Part shown: piece by piece, positions 1 through 11,891 of the stretch
Numbering within the stretch: position 1 is the first letter of the stretch
How the letters are laid out: the number at the start of each line of letters is the position of its first letter
From: Adiantum capillus-veneris
Taxonomy: Eukaryota; Streptophyta; Polypodiopsida; Polypodiales; Pteridaceae
Direction: 5' to 3'
Length of the DNA stretch: 64,000 bases
Assembly: GCA_014529385.2 (NCBI GenBank)
Contig: CM043964.1
Coordinates: forward strand, 139,214,529 to 139,278,528
Notes under the pieces: generated by a model
The model's database searches: none
Told to the model about the DNA's origin: nothing
What the model saw: the letters and a program-made list of their open reading frames with translations, nothing else
Position numbers and translations under genes: made by a program

Positions 1-64
1 TATTAAATGATCAGTTTAACATGAGAAAATCATTTAGGAGAATTAGATATTAGTTATTATGACA
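1..64 (-). repeat. Inverted 5' edge of an LTR
   Basis: Read on the minus strand, these bases begin TGTCATAA and then follow the first ~60 bases of the LTR seen in full at 58,843-60,458, including the shared words CTAATATCTAA and ACTGATCATTTAAT. The LTR end therefore points out of the window to the left. It abuts the chromovirus coding remnant that starts at about 67, which reads the other way, so this is a rearranged or nested junction and not a normal element end. Confidence 0.7.
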
Positions 65-66
65 CT

Positions 67-540
67 ATGTCGACAAAAGAAGACTTATTCATCTCTCCTC
101 TCCAACATGAGGATGCTATCCTACGGGCACCATGGTTTGATCGCATGGCTCGCAACATGAAGTTCCCTGAAAGGAGAATCTACTTTACCTTCACGAGAAA
201 GAACATGTATATAGATGCTAGGAGTGTGGTTGTACTATACCACTTGTAAATCCTCTTGCTTTTGATAAATCAATGAAGAGCTCAGTTTCTACGTGCATGA
301 TTTTTGTCAAAGAGTCCCTAAAAGATCCTAATGTTTTGTCAAATGTAAATGGTAGGAATCAAGAAGAGTTAGACTTGTTTGAGTTTCTAAAAGGATTCCA
401 AGATGTGTTCATCGATGATATCCCTATGGACTTACCTCCAAAATGAGTAGATGATGACCATTGCATTGAGGTCCTTCTAGGGAGATCACCACCTAACAAG
501 CCTACTTATTGAGTTTCTCAATATCAACAAGAGGAGATCA
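67..540 (+). pseudogene. Chromovirus pol, protease-to-RT linker (degenerate)
   Basis: The opening reading frame (67-249) carries SPLQHEDAILRAPWFDRM and MKFPERR. These resemble the region after the aspartic protease in plant Ty3/gypsy chromovirus polyproteins. Downstream, fragments of the same polyprotein continue to about 540 through several stop codons and frame changes, for example QDVFIDDIPMDLPPK just before the reverse transcriptase. The protease active-site triplet itself is not visible. No functional product is expected. Confidence 0.6.
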
Positions 541-783
541 TGAGGCAAATACATGAATTGTAGACAAAGGGATGGTGAGGCCTAGCACCTCTCTCTTTTG
601 TTCTCCAATCATTTTAGTGCAAAAGAAAGATGGTACATACCGTATGTGTGTGGACTATCGAGCACTAAACCATATCACTATCAAAAAAAAAAAAAATCAC
701 GTGCCTCAGGTAGAAGATCTGTTTGATAAGCTACAAGGCTCTACCTACTTCAATAGGATTTACCTTTACAAGAATATGTTTCA
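541..783 (+). pseudogene. Ty3/gypsy reverse transcriptase, N-terminal piece only
   Basis: The frame at 572-793 shows SPIILVQKKDGTYRMCVDYR followed by ALNHITIKKK and DLFDKLQGSTYF, the fingers/palm start of a Ty3/gypsy reverse transcriptase. It stops well before the catalytic YxDD box. The next recognisable sequence, within about 20 bases, is the integrase zinc-binding region, so the rest of the RT and all of RNase H are deleted. A run of A at 683-696 lies where the family has a basic stretch before the proline. Dead copy. Confidence 0.8.
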
Positions 784-1330
784 AAATGTGTAGTATGCCA
801 AAAGACCAAGTATGATAGAGGGAAGCAACCTGGATTACTCCAGCAATTGCCTATTCCAAATTCACCATGGGAGAGTATATCCATGGATTTCATTTTTGGA
901 TTACCCAAGTCTATCCATGGGAATATGTGGACAATAGTCAACAAGTTTAACAAGCAAGCACACTTTATTCCTTTCAAAAAGACTATTAAGGCACACTAAA
1001 TGGAAACTCTCTTTCAAACACCGTGGATTACCAACATCCATCGTGTAAGATAGATATCCTAGAATGACCAGTAAAGGTCTCTTTGAAAATCTAGGAACAA
1101 GATTTATTTCTCTTCAGTCTACCACCCGCAAACGGATGGCCAAAGTGAGATAGCCAATCTTACGATACTCAATCTACTAAAGTCTTATGTTACAGAAGTA
1201 GATCAACGCTCACAATGGAGAAGGCAGTTACCTCTTGTAGAGTATGCCTACAATAATACTGTACATACTTCTACGCAAAAAGCATCTTTTGAGATCATTG
1301 AGGGAAGACCTAAAAGTCCCTTGAAAAATG
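784..1330 (+). pseudogene. Ty3/gypsy integrase (degenerate)
   Basis: Different plus-strand frames read, in order: VCQKTKYDRGKQPGLLQ (end of the H2C2 zinc finger), PWESISMDFIFGLPKS with the first catalytic Asp of the core, FNKQAHFIPFKKTIKAH, and then at about 1,114-1,325 YHPQTDGQSE followed by VEYAYNNT and EGRPKSPL. YHPQTDGQ(S/T)E is the hallmark around the catalytic Glu. Stop codons and frame changes between the pieces show that the gene is dead. It joins directly to a truncated reverse transcriptase upstream. Confidence 0.85.
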
Positions 1331-1751
1331 AGGCAAATGAAAGGGCAAAAATCCTACGGGCCATCAAAAGTATTATGCTAAGCTAGCAAAAAGATTTTAT
1401 GGTCCTTTTCAAATCTTGAAGCCTATCAATGAGAGGGCTAACCAGCTCAAGTTTCCCAACCATTGGCTCATACACAATGCTTTTCATGTGAGTCTACTTA
1501 AGACCTACAAAGGAGAGCCACCTAGTGAACCAATTATTGAAGACCCTTCTGAAGTTGAAGACCAAGAAGAGGTGCTACAACCCGAAGCTATTCTTCGGCA
1601 TGAAGACAAGGTATTACGACATGGTAAGATTATCCGATGGTATTTTATAAAGTTCAAAAATTATCCTTTTGAAGATGCTAGATGTATGCAAGGAATACAA
1701 CTTAAGGATAGTATGAACCTTGTCAATGCTTACAATGCTACATTAGAGTAA
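1331..1751 (+). pseudogene. Integrase C-terminus with chromodomain
   Basis: The sequence at about 1,365-1,751 reads YYAKLAKRFYGPFQILKPIN (the integrase GPY/F module), then FHVSLLKTYKGEPP. It ends with a chromodomain-like tail containing ILRHEDKVLRHGK, the aromatic residues of IIRWYFIKFKNYP, and FEDARCMQ. In chromoviruses this tail steers integration to particular chromatin. The usual Trp of the EDARW motif is Cys here. The 1,416-1,751 frame is open, but the upstream polyprotein is broken. Confidence 0.8.
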
Positions 1752-2102
1752 GAAAATGTACAAGCTTTTTTTACATGACCAATGTTTTGTCTTATAAGAC
1801 TAGTTCTTCTTTTTATTGTGCACAAATTTAATTAGTATGCATACTTAGAATCATGTTTGTGATGATGACGTCTCTCAATACCAAGTAGAATTTGTCACTC
1901 TACTTTGGGAGAATAAAATGGACTAAAGAGCAGACATGCTTGTGGAAGCTATGTCTCCCAAGCACCAAATGGACTAGTCATCCATCTTGGAATGATGTGG
2001 CAGGGTAAAAAGGGATCCTCTACCCGCTAAGAACAATTGACTAATGACTAAGGCTTTATCTCTTCTACCTCATAGTCAACTATGATTTCAGGAGAGAGGT
2101 AA
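1752..2102 (+). other. Retroelement 3' untranslated spacer with polypurine tract
   Basis: No coding sequence is visible between the chromodomain stop and the LTR. The last bases before the LTR, AGGAGAGAGG at about 2,090-2,099, form a purine-rich stretch in the place expected for the polypurine tract that primes plus-strand DNA synthesis. Confidence 0.5.
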
Positions 2103-2583
2103 TGTCATAAAAAAATTAATATCTAACCAACCCAAATGATTTTTTCATATTCAATTGATCATTTAATGTGGGAGAATAAACGAGAACAAGGTTAGAATAT
2201 AGACATGTGCTTATAGATCTATCTCAACACGGGGGCCAATGGTAAACGGGCCCAAATGATAGATGCTATGTCAAAGAGAAAGGCTAACCAATGGAGCATA
2301 AAGACCTTAGGGTTGGATTCATTCAAGACTTCCAATAGTTAGTGTTAAAAGTCCTTTGACCTTAGTTAATCTAGGGATGTGCTTGAGGTGGGAACCCGGC
2401 CCAAGCTTAAGCTGCTTGAGGTGCTTGTCGTGCTTGATGACTGAGATGCTTGAGGTGCTTGATGACTAAGATGCTTGAGGTGCTTGTCATGCTTGAGACG
2501 CTAGGGTTGTACTTGAGGTGGGAACCCAGCCCAAGCTTGAGAGGCTTAAGGGCCAACCTTGTGGTGGAAACTGGGCCTAAAAG
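2103..2583 (+). repeat. Truncated 3' LTR of the chromovirus
   Basis: It starts TGTCATAA right after the polypurine tract and follows the full LTR at 58,843 for about 480 bases, with shared words such as AATGTGGGAGAATAAACGAG and GACATGTGCTTATAGATCTA. Similarity stops at about 2,583, so roughly the last 1.1 kb of the LTR is missing. Inside is a small polymorphic minisatellite with units like GATGCTTGAGGTGCTT, whose copy number and order differ from the 59-kb copy. The following ~250 bases to the satellite array are unassigned. Confidence 0.8.
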
Positions 2584-2840
2584 ACCATATTAGCTAAAGT
2601 GGGAAAATCCCAATTCCCAAGTTGGACAACTTTCAATATATCATGTACAAAATATAGAGATTTTGTCAAAAATTTGAGTTTTCTTAAGGTCTCATTCCAC
2701 TTTATGCACATACAATACACAATGAAAACAACTAAAGTACCATGGTTTCAATCAATTGGATTATTAGGAGACGAGTATATTGCATCCATTATCGTTGTCT
2801 ATGTCCTACTGTCCTACCTACAACTTATCTCAACATGGAG

Positions 2841-4490
2841 AGCTTGGTTTCTAGGTCCACCACTTGTCCAAGTTAATGTAAAAGTGACTCAAGGTTCACA
2901 ACTTGTGAAATCAAGGATCCATTGAGGAATACAATCCACTTGGCTATTTTTCCTTAATTTATTGCATGTGACATTCAAGCAAGGTCCACTTCTAATCTAT
3001 AACTTCTTAATTTGAGGCATGGGGCATACATAAAATATGTAGCATATGCTCTATTGCCTCATAGGAAGGTTGGTTTCAAGGTGCACTTATCCATGCTAGC
3101 CTATCTTGGAGAAATGATGGAGCTTGCTTCTCTCCTTGTTTCAATGGAGACTAGCTTGGACAAGTGGTGGACCTTTGCTTCTCTCTATGTTTCAATAGAG
3201 TTAGCTTGGACAAGTGGTGATCTTGGAACAAAACCCCCATGTAAAACATATCATGGGTATTCCAAGTGATTAGAAAGATTACCATTTAAGATATAACCTT
3301 ATAGGTTGGACAAATGGAGCTTGGCTTGGAGAAATGGTGGACCTTTGATTCTCTCCATGTTTCAATGGAGCCTATCTTGGATAAATGGTGGAGCTTGCTT
3401 CTGTCCATGTTTTGATGGAGCCTAGCTTGAATAGTTGGTGGACCTTTGCTTCTCTCTATGTTTCAATAGAGTTAGCTTAGACACGTGGTGGATCTTCAAA
3501 CTAAGCCAACTACTATCAATGTTTCCTAGCTTGGACAAGTGGTGGAGTGTTTCTCTACTCCATGTTTCAATGGATCTTAGCTTGGACAAGTGTTGGACCT
3601 TAAAACAAAAACCCCATGTACAACATAGAATGGATTTTCTAGATTTCAATGGAGTCTAGATTTAACAAATGGTGGAGCTTGTCTTCATCCATGTTTCAAT
3701 GAAACTAGCTTGGACAAGTGGTGGACCTTGTAACAAACCCCCCCCCATGTACAACATATCATTGGTTTTCTAAGTGATGGGAAGGAATACCATTCAAGAT
3801 ATAAACTTATAGCTTGGATAAGTAGTTGACTTTAAAACCAAATTCATCATAATACAATGAAATACAGGTTAGCCAATTCCTAAATCTTGAGACCAAACCT
3901 CCCATGCTATTAGAGATAATATATTGGATAAGTGGTGGACCTTCTATTATTTTCCCATGCCTAGTTTAGACTACCGGTACACTTTGCAGCTATAAAGGTT
4001 GGACGAGTTGTGGAGCCTTGTTTCTATCCATGTTTTAATGGATCCTAGCTTGGACAAGTGGTGGACCTTGGAAAAAAGCTTCCATGTACAACATATATGA
4101 GGTTTTCCATGTTTTAATGGAACCTATCTTGGACAAATGGTGAATCTTGCTTCTCTCCATGTTGATTTTGGAACTACCTTAGACAAGTGGTGGAGCTTTG
4201 CTTTTCTACTCTTCATAATACAATGAAGTATACGTTGGTTACATGGTGAATCTTAAGGCCAAACCTCCCATTTTACTAGAGATGATAGGTTGGACAAGTG
4301 GATCAACCTTCTATCATTTCTCCATGACTATATTGGACAATTAGTAGACCTAACATCTCTCTATGTTGTCTAGAGATAAGCTTGGACAAGTGATGGACCC
4401 TGCTTCTCTCTTCCCTTGGTTTACTAGTTTGAAGACTCAGTATATATACTTTCTTAGATCTAGCTTGAACAAGTGGTGGACCTTGTATCC
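2841..4490 (-). repeat. Satellite array, left block A (word on the minus strand)
   Basis: The plus strand reads TTGGACAAGTGGTGGACCTT again and again, with ~50-bp spacing and intervening pieces such as CTCCATGTTTCAATGGAG. This is the family that fills 6.3-11 and 19.6-33.9 kb, here more diverged. The first two words (about 2,850-2,900) have the opposite orientation, so a small inversion lies at the outer edge. Many short open frames rich in Trp, Ser and Gly arise from the repeat and are not taken as genes. Confidence 0.9.
3939..4485 (+). repeat. Array-boundary segment, copy 1
   Basis: This ~545-bp segment runs from CTATTATTTTCCCAT to CTTAGATCTAGC and is repeated at 10,438-10,971 with an offset of about 6.5 kb. 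Its last ~150 bases also occur inverted at 19,612-19,759. In each place it forms the end of a satellite array that faces a gene-bearing interval. Confidence 0.75.
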
Positions 4491-5252
4491 ACAATCTTAA
4501 TTCATTACAAAAAAGTATATGAAAAAATAACATAGGAATCTTGGTTTGAAGGTCAAGCAATTAGGTTCCAAATGCACATAATAATATATTTTCCACCCAT
4601 AATAAAAGAAAGTTAAATATGTTATCACCAAATTGACAAAGGTAACGTCCAAGAATTCTAGCTTTGCATCTTGTCAGATCTAAATCTTCATCAAGGCGAC
4701 ATGCATGTATACATCAACTTTCAAGCCATTCAAGAATACATGCACTTAGATTCCATAGTTTTGTTTTCAAAGTCTTTTAGGTTCTAAAACTCTTTCACGT
4801 AAAGTATGTAATGACAAAATTCTTGAAGCAAACATTTGTGCCCAAGAAAAAGATCCCTCTCACATATTTAAAGTCCATGAATTCTCTGATCCATACTTAC
4901 AAGTTTTATTTTGACATCAAACATCAATTCTCTCATAGTTACAAATAAATGCAACCTCGATATGAATTGACAAAAAATGAATTTCTTTTACTATATGACC
5001 CAACATAGGCCCCAATCAAATAAAAAATGAATCTCCAAAAATTTGGGTGCACTCTAGCAATACATCAGAGTCCCCTTACAATAGGATGCACTCCAATAGT
5101 ACATTGAAGTCCCCTTAGAGTAGGGTGCACTCCATTCAAGTGTTCACAAAATTGACACACCTTTGTTTTTTTATAAAAAAGACTATATCAAATTATACAA
5201 ATGTTGAAAGATACACACTAGAATAAAAAAAGCATCTTATGGCCATATTTAT
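4491..5252. other. Spacer without a recognised gene
   Basis: AT-rich sequence between the satellite block and the phosphatase-like remnant. A short imperfect direct repeat around GGGTGCACTCTAGCAATACA and GGATGCACTCCAATAGTACA (about 5,046-5,130) is the only structure seen. Confidence 0.5.
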
Positions 5253-6028
5253 TCAATTCTTTTGTGTTGACAAGTACACACCAAGGACATAATTTGTCTC
5301 AGAATCACTATACTGATTTACAATTGTGTTGTATGTATAGACTCTCTTATCTCTTGCATACAACCATCCTACCAACCATGGAATTATGGTTCTTTGCAAG
5401 AAGTTTTGAAGTTGCTCGGAAGTTTGCCTCCACATCTTTGGAAATATAAGATATGTCCCTGGCATGTTCCACATCACCCTATATGGAGTGTCATCAAAAA
5501 TTAAGGTATTGTTTGCATCCAAATTCTCAAATATCTTCCAAATATCACTCAAATTTTTGTGATAAACCCTTGTAAATCCTAACATAATATTTGGATTTTG
5601 GTAATTTTTGTTACTCATAAACACCTTGAACTTGATATACTACTCAAGAAAACATTTTTGTGTGATGCGTTGCACCCTTGTTAAGTTATAGCAACTCCAT
5701 ATCCATTGCTCAAAGTATTCAGCACAAAAATCCAAAAAACTTTGTGCGTCTGGTCGCACCACATGATAAACTTCATCTTTATCCTCCACAAGTCGCATGT
5801 GTTGAGCCCAAGATGGCATAGAATCTCCATGTTTCATTTCAATTGTCTTGAGAAGTAACCCCTCTAGATCCAAGATAAGTACTCTTTTGATGTCCTTGAA
5901 AGAAAGTGGTAGGTGATAAGGAGGTGATTCATTCCTTGGACAAGGTCTTGGAGGAGGTTGGATGGGTAATTCAATAGTTTTCTTCAATTTATGCCAGCAT
6001 ATAGCCAATCCATTTTTCTGTAATGGTT
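5253..6028 (-). pseudogene. FCP1/NIF-type HAD phosphatase-like exon, interrupted by a stop
   Basis: On the minus strand, a splice acceptor (TTTAATTTCAG, 6,029 upward) opens a frame that reads LILDLEGLLLKT, then YHVVRPDAQSFLDF and WIWSCYNLTRVQRITQKC, and later NTLIFDDTPYRV. These are the order and spacing of the FCP1/NLI-interacting-factor domain: motif I, the R-P-x-x-x-F-L segment, the W-[ST] motif and the DD(S/T)PY motif. Motif I is D-L-E, not the D-x-D needed for catalysis. A TAG at 5,640-5,642 interrupts the frame, and the frame resumes unchanged beyond it to a TGA at 5,253, so the break is a single nonsense codon (CAG to TAG would fit). The 5' exons are not found; the next sequence upstream is satellite. 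A gene of this type also lies at 11.9-13.1 kb. Confidence 0.7.
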
Positions 6029-6309
6029 CTGAAATTAAAGAACAAGAACACTTAATGCAAACACAACAATAGACATGAGTTTTACATTGTCTACCCTAAG
6101 GTTTTATTAGATACCAAAATCCATCTATGATCCACTCATTAATAGAAAGAAAGTCAAATTAAAATCCTGACTCTTTTTTATGCTACACTCTCTCTTAGTC
6201 TCAATACCATGGAGGTCAACTAGACTTAAGTCAACTAATAACTACTACTTGTTGTTAAAGGTATGCTTGAAGTGCATAAGGCTTTACCAATGCTCTAGTG
6301 TAGAATGGG

Positions 6310-9300
6310 TATTTAGGTCTCAAGGTCTACCACTTATCCAAGAAAAAATCCATTTAGATATGGAAACCCAATTTTTCTTAATATAATGATATAGAGTGGA
6401 CAAGTGGTGAATCCTGAGACCAAACCACTCATGCTACTAGGGATAATAGGTTGGACAAGTGGTGGACCTTGAATGTAAACCCCCCATGTACAAAGTATCA
6501 GGGGTTTTGGGTATTTCAATCGACTCTAGCATCTTCGAGACATGGTGGAGCTTACTTCTCTCCATGTTTCAATGGAGTCTATCTTGGATAAATGGTGGAG
6601 CATCATTCTCTCCATGTTTCAATGGAGCCTAGCTTGGACAAGTGGTGGACGTTTGTTTCTCTCTATGTTTGAACAGATTTAGCTTGGACAAGTGGTGGAC
6701 CTTGGAACAAAATCCCCATGTAAAACATATCATGGACATTACAAGTGGTGAGAAAAAATACCATTCAATATATAACCTTATAGGTTGGACAAGTGGTGGA
6801 CCTTAACACCCAATTATTATTAATATAATGACATAGAGTAGACAAGTGGTGAATCTTGCGACCAAACCTACTAGGAAAAGTAGGTTGGACAAGTGGTGGA
6901 CCTTGAATGCAAACCCCCCATGTACAAAATATCACTCATGCTACTAGGAATAATTTGGTATTAAGGTCCATGTTTCAATGGAGCTTAGCTTGGAAAAGTG
7001 GTGGACCTTTGTTTCTCTCTATGTTTCAATAGAATTAGCTTGGACAAGTGGTGAACCTTGGAACAAAACCCCCATGTTAAGCATGTCATGGGCATTACAA
7101 GTGGTGAGAAAAAATACCATTCAAGGTATAACCTTATAGGCTGGACAAGTGGTGGACCTTAGTACCCAATTCCTCTTATTATAATGACATAGAGTGGAAA
7201 AGTGGTGAATTGTGAGACCAAACCTACTACGGATAATAGGGTGGACAAATGGTTGACCTTGAATGTAAATCACCCATGTACAAAATATCATGGGTTTTGC
7301 ATATTTCAATGGAGCCTAGCATATAGGAGACATGGTGGAACTTACTTATGTCCATGTTTTAATGGAGCCTATCTAGGAGAAATGGTGGAGGTTCCTTCTC
7401 TCCATGTTTCAATGGAGCCTTGCTTGGACAAGTCGTGGACCTTTGTTTCTCTCTATGTTTAAATATGGTTAGCTTGGACAAGTGGTGGATCTTGGAATGA
7501 AACTCCCATGTAAAACATATCATGGGCATTTCAAGTGGCGAGAAAGGATACCATTTAAGATATAACCTTATAGGTTGGACAAGTGGTGGACCTTAACACA
7601 ATATAATGACATAGAGTGTACAAGTGGTGAATCTTTAAACCAAACCACTCATGCTACTAGGTATAATAGGTTAAACAAGTGGTGGGCCTTGAAATAAAAC
7701 CCCCTAGAGTGTTTCAATGGAGCCTAGCGTGGAAACATGGTAAAGCTTGCTTCTCTCCATGTTTCAATGCAGCCTATCTTGGATAAATGGTGGAGCATCA
7801 TTCTCTCCATGTTTCAATGGAGCCTAGCTTGGACAAGTGGTGGACCTTTATTTCTCTCTATGTTTGAATAGAGTTATCTTGGAAAAGTGGTGGACCTTGG
7901 AACAAAACCCCCATGTAAAACATATCATGGGCATTACAAGTGGTGAGAAAAAATACCATTTAATATATAACCTTATAGGTTGGACAAGTGGTGGACCTTA
8001 ACACCCAATTATTCTTAATATAATGACATAGAGTGGATAAGTGGGGAACTTGGGACCAAACCTACTAGGGAAATAGGTTCGACAAGTGGTGGACCTTGAA
8101 TGTAAACCCCTCATGTACAAAATATCACTCATGCTACTAGAAATAATTTGGTATTAAGGTCCATGTTTCAATGCAGCCTAGCTTGGAAAAGTGGTGGACC
8201 TTTGTTTCTCTCTATGTTTCAATAGATTTAGCTTGGACAAGTGGTGGACCTTGGAACAAAACCCCCATGTAAATCATGTCATGGGCATTACAAGTGGTGA
8301 GAAAAAATACCATTCAAGCTATAACATTATAGGTTGGACAAGTAGTGGACCTTAACACCCAATTCCTCTTAATATAATGACATAGAGTGGACAAGTGGTG
8401 AATCATGAGACCAAACCTACTAGGGATAATAGGTTGGACAAGTGGTGAACCTTGAATGTAAACCCCCCATGTACAAAATATTATGGGTATTGGGTATTTC
8501 AATGGAGCCTAGCAACTTGGAGACATGGTGGAGCTTATTTCTCTCCATGTTTCAATGGAGCCTATCTAGGAGAAACAGTGGAGGTTCCTTCTCTCCATGT
8601 TTCAATGAGCCTAGCTTGGACAAGTGGTGGACCTTTCTTTCTCTATATGTTTTAATAGAGTTAGCTTGGACAAGTGGTGGACCTTGGAATGAAACCCCCA
8701 TGTAAAACATATCATGGGCATTTCAAGATGTGAGAAAGGATACCATTTAAAATATAACCTTATAGGTTGGACAAGTGGTGGACCTTAACACATAGTTCTT
8801 CTTAATATAATGACATAGAGTGTACAAGTGGTGAATCTTGAGACCAAACCACTCGTGCTACTAGGGATAATAGGTTGGACAAGTGGTGGACCTTGAATGT
8901 AAACCCCTCATGTACAAAATTATGGGTTTAGGGTATTTCAATGGAGCCTAGCTTGGAGACATGGTGGAGATTGCTTCTCTCAATTGTTCAATGGAACCTA
9001 TCTTGGAGAAATGGTGGATCATCCTTCTCTCCATGTTTCAATGGAGCCTACCTTGGACAAGTGTTGGACCTTTGCTTCTCTCTATGTTTCAATAGAGTTA
9101 GCTTGGACAAGTGGTGGGTCTTGAAACAAAACCCCTTTGTAAAACATAGCATGGACATTACAAGTGATAAGGAAAAATATCATTCAAGATATAACCTTAC
9201 AGGTTGGAAAAGTGGTGATGGACCTTGACAAGTGGTGAAGGATACCATTTAAGATATACCCTTATAGGTTGGGCAAGTGGTGGACCTTAATACCCAGTTA

Positions 9301-10975
9301 TTCTTAATATAATGACATAGAGTGGATAAGTGGTGAATCTTAAGACCAAACCACTCATGCTACTAGGTATAATACGTTAGAGAAGTGGTAGACCTTGAAT
9401 GTAAACACCCCATGTACAAAATATCATGGTTTTAGGGTGTTTCAATGGAGCCTAGAATCTTGGAGACATGGTAGATCTTGATTCTTTCCATGTTTGAATG
9501 GCACCTATCTTGGAAAAATGATGGAGGTTACTTCTCTCCATGCTTCAATGGAGCCTAGCTTTGACAAGTGGTGAACCTTTGCTTCTCTCTATGTTTGAAT
9601 AGAGTTAGCTTGGACAAGTGGTGGACCTTTGCTTCTCTCTATGTTTGAATAGAGTTAGCTTGGACAAGTGGTGGACCTTGGAATGAAACCCCCATGTAAA
9701 ACATATCATGGGCATTTCAAGTGGTGAGAAAGGATACCATTTAAGATATAACCTTATAGGTTGGACAAGTGGTGGACCTTAATACATAGTTCTTCCCAAT
9801 ATAATGACATAGAGTGTACAAGTGGTGTATCTTGAGACCAAACCACTCGTGCTACTAGGGATAATAGGTTAGACAAGTGGTGGGCCTTGAAATAAAACCC
9901 CCCATGTACAAAATAAAATGGGTTTAGGGCATTTAAATGGATCCTAGCTTGGAGACATGGTGGAGCTTTCTTCTCTCCATGTTTCAATGAAGCCTATCTT
10001 GGAGAAATGGTGGAGCATCCTTCTCTCGATGTTTCAATATAGCTTAGCTTGGACAAGTGGTGGATCTTTGGTTCTCTCTATGTTTCAATAGAGTTAGCTT
10101 GGACAAGTGGTGGACATTGAAACAAAACTCCCATGTAAAACATATCATGGGTAGTTCAAGTTGTGAGAAAAAAAACCATTTAAAATATAACCTTATAGGT
10201 TGGACAAGTGGTGGACCCTTAACACCCAATCCTTTTTAATACAATGACATAGAGTGGACAAGTGGTGAATCTTGAGACCAAAGCTATCAAGCTACTAGGG
10301 ATACTAGGTTGGACAAGTGGTGGATCTTGAATGTACATCCCCTATGTACAAAATATCATGGGTTTAGGGTGTTTCAATGGAGTCTAGCATATTGGAGACA
10401 TGGTGGATCTTGCTTCGCTCCATGTTTCAAGTGGTGGACCTTCAATTATTTTCCCATACCTAGTTTAGACAACCCATACACTTTGCAACTATAAAGGTTG
10501 GACGAGTGGTGGAGCTTTGTTTATTTCCATGTTTTAATGGATCCTAGCTTGGACAAGTGGTGGACCTTGGAAAAAAGTCCCCCCTGTACAACATAGCTGA
10601 GTTTTTTCATGTTTTAATGGAAGAGAGATTTGACAAATGGTGGAGCTTGCTTATCTCCATGTGGATTTTAGAACTAGCTTGGACAAGTGGTGGAGCTTTG
10701 CTTTTCTACTCTTCATAATACAATGATGTATAGGTTGGTTACATGGTGAATCTTAAGGCCAAACCTCCCATCTTACTAGAGATGATAAGTTGGACAAGTG
10801 TTCAACCTTCTATCATTTCTCCATGCCTATAATTAGACAATTAGTAGAACTAGCGTCTTTCTATGTTGTCTAGAGCTGAGCTTGGACAAGTAGTGGACCT
10901 TGCTACTCTCTTCCCTTGGTTTATTAGTTTGAAGACTCATTATATATACTTGCTTAGATCTATATAATTACTCAT
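6310..10975 (-). repeat. Satellite array, left block B (word on the minus strand)
   Basis: Array of the TTGGACAAGTGGTGGACCTT family. An anchor, ATAATGACATAGAG, recurs at about 6,383, 6,825, 7,181, 7,603, 8,019, 8,374, 8,807, 9,309, 9,801 and 10,241, giving units of ~355, ~420-440 and ~490-500 bp. The unit is the reverse complement of the one in the right array. Open frames of 60-95 codons recur on the plus strand, which is the same strand relative to the repeat as those in the right array. Confidence 0.93.
10438..10971 (+). repeat. Array-boundary segment, copy 2
   Basis: Direct copy of 3,939-4,485, ending at CTTGCTTAGATCTA. The last ~145 bases (10,826-10,971) match the reverse complement of 19,612-19,759, including the distinctive ATGTTGTCTAGAGCTGAGC. 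This copy borders the central gene module on its left. Confidence 0.8.
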
Positions 10976-11689
10976 TAGTTAGGTTACAAGTAGGTATGTA
11001 ATTTGTTAGCCCCAAGGGACTTTGAATATTGAATAGTAAGAAAGTCAAGTGCCGGTTTGAAGATCTTTTGCTTATCTAAACTAGACTCTAACTCAATAAT
11101 AAGTCTCTTAAGTTCCACGAATTGTCCTATCTAGGCTCCAAAAGAGTCTTAATTGGTCTGTGCTAGATTCTAACTTCCTTGATGGGGTAGAATCCTAGAA
11201 AAATGAGGCACTATAAGTTTTACCTTAGCTCAAATGGATTTTCACTTAAACTAGACTGCAATTTGGCACTCTAGTATCTTTGTCTTGATGGAGTTTAACA
11301 CTAGATACATAGTAGTGATATTTAAGCTTCATGTCTCTTCACTTGATCGAGATATGAGACCATACTTTCAAGGTCACCACTTGTCTTACCTAAAGACCAA
11401 TGTGAGACATGGGAGCAAGAAATCCATCCGATATTGTTTTAAGGACTATTACATAGACAATCAATAACTTAAGTAAAGCAAAAAGACTTGGATCTTTCAC
11501 AATTAATAACTTAAGTAAAGCCAAAAAGACTTGGATCTTTGACAGTTTTTTTCAAACTAAAAAAGCACAATCTCATGCTAACAAAACTATAAATCACAAT
11601 TGAAAGTTTTGAACGAGAAAAAGATCAGCAATCTTATAAGAAGGATACTTTTCATTTCATTTGATGATTACAAACTAAAAGAAAGTCTC
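10976..11689. other. Spacer where repeat orientation flips
   Basis: No gene is recognised. Degenerate family words occur. The one at about 11,370 (AAGGTCACCACTTGTCTTAC) is already in plus orientation, so the switch in repeat polarity falls between about 10,890 and 11,370. A local duplication of AATAACTTAAGTAAAGC...AAAGACTTGGATC lies at about 11,460-11,540. Confidence 0.55.
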
Positions 11690-11797
11690 TCAAGAAATTG
11701 ATAAGCAAAAAATGTAGGTGATTGCTTCATTATTTTGAGCAAACATATCAAAATCTCTATTGATTGAGCTCCATCTAGTAGTATCCTTTGTAAGATC
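11690..11797 (-). other. Possible last exon downstream of the NIF-like gene
   Basis: On the minus strand a good acceptor (ATTCCTTACTGCAG) is followed by a 35-codon open stretch, DLTKDTTRWSSINRDFDMFA and onward, ending TGA at 11,690. A GTACTA donor lies at 11,890 downward, one base after the stop of the preceding open frame, so the exon may be 3' untranslated or belong to a frame broken upstream. No domain is recognised. Confidence 0.4.
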
Positions 11798-11891
11798 CTG
11801 CAGTAAGGAATAAAAAGAAAGATTTGTTAGATACCATGCACATGAGTGTTCAAGTATGTGTATCAAGAATATATGACATGTCACTAGTACC

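Noticed and set aside
3012-10494. Many 60-95-codon frames rich in Trp, Ser and Gly in the left array
   Set aside because: They arise from the satellite unit, overlap each other in several frames and have no domain. They are treated as a pattern to test, not as genes.
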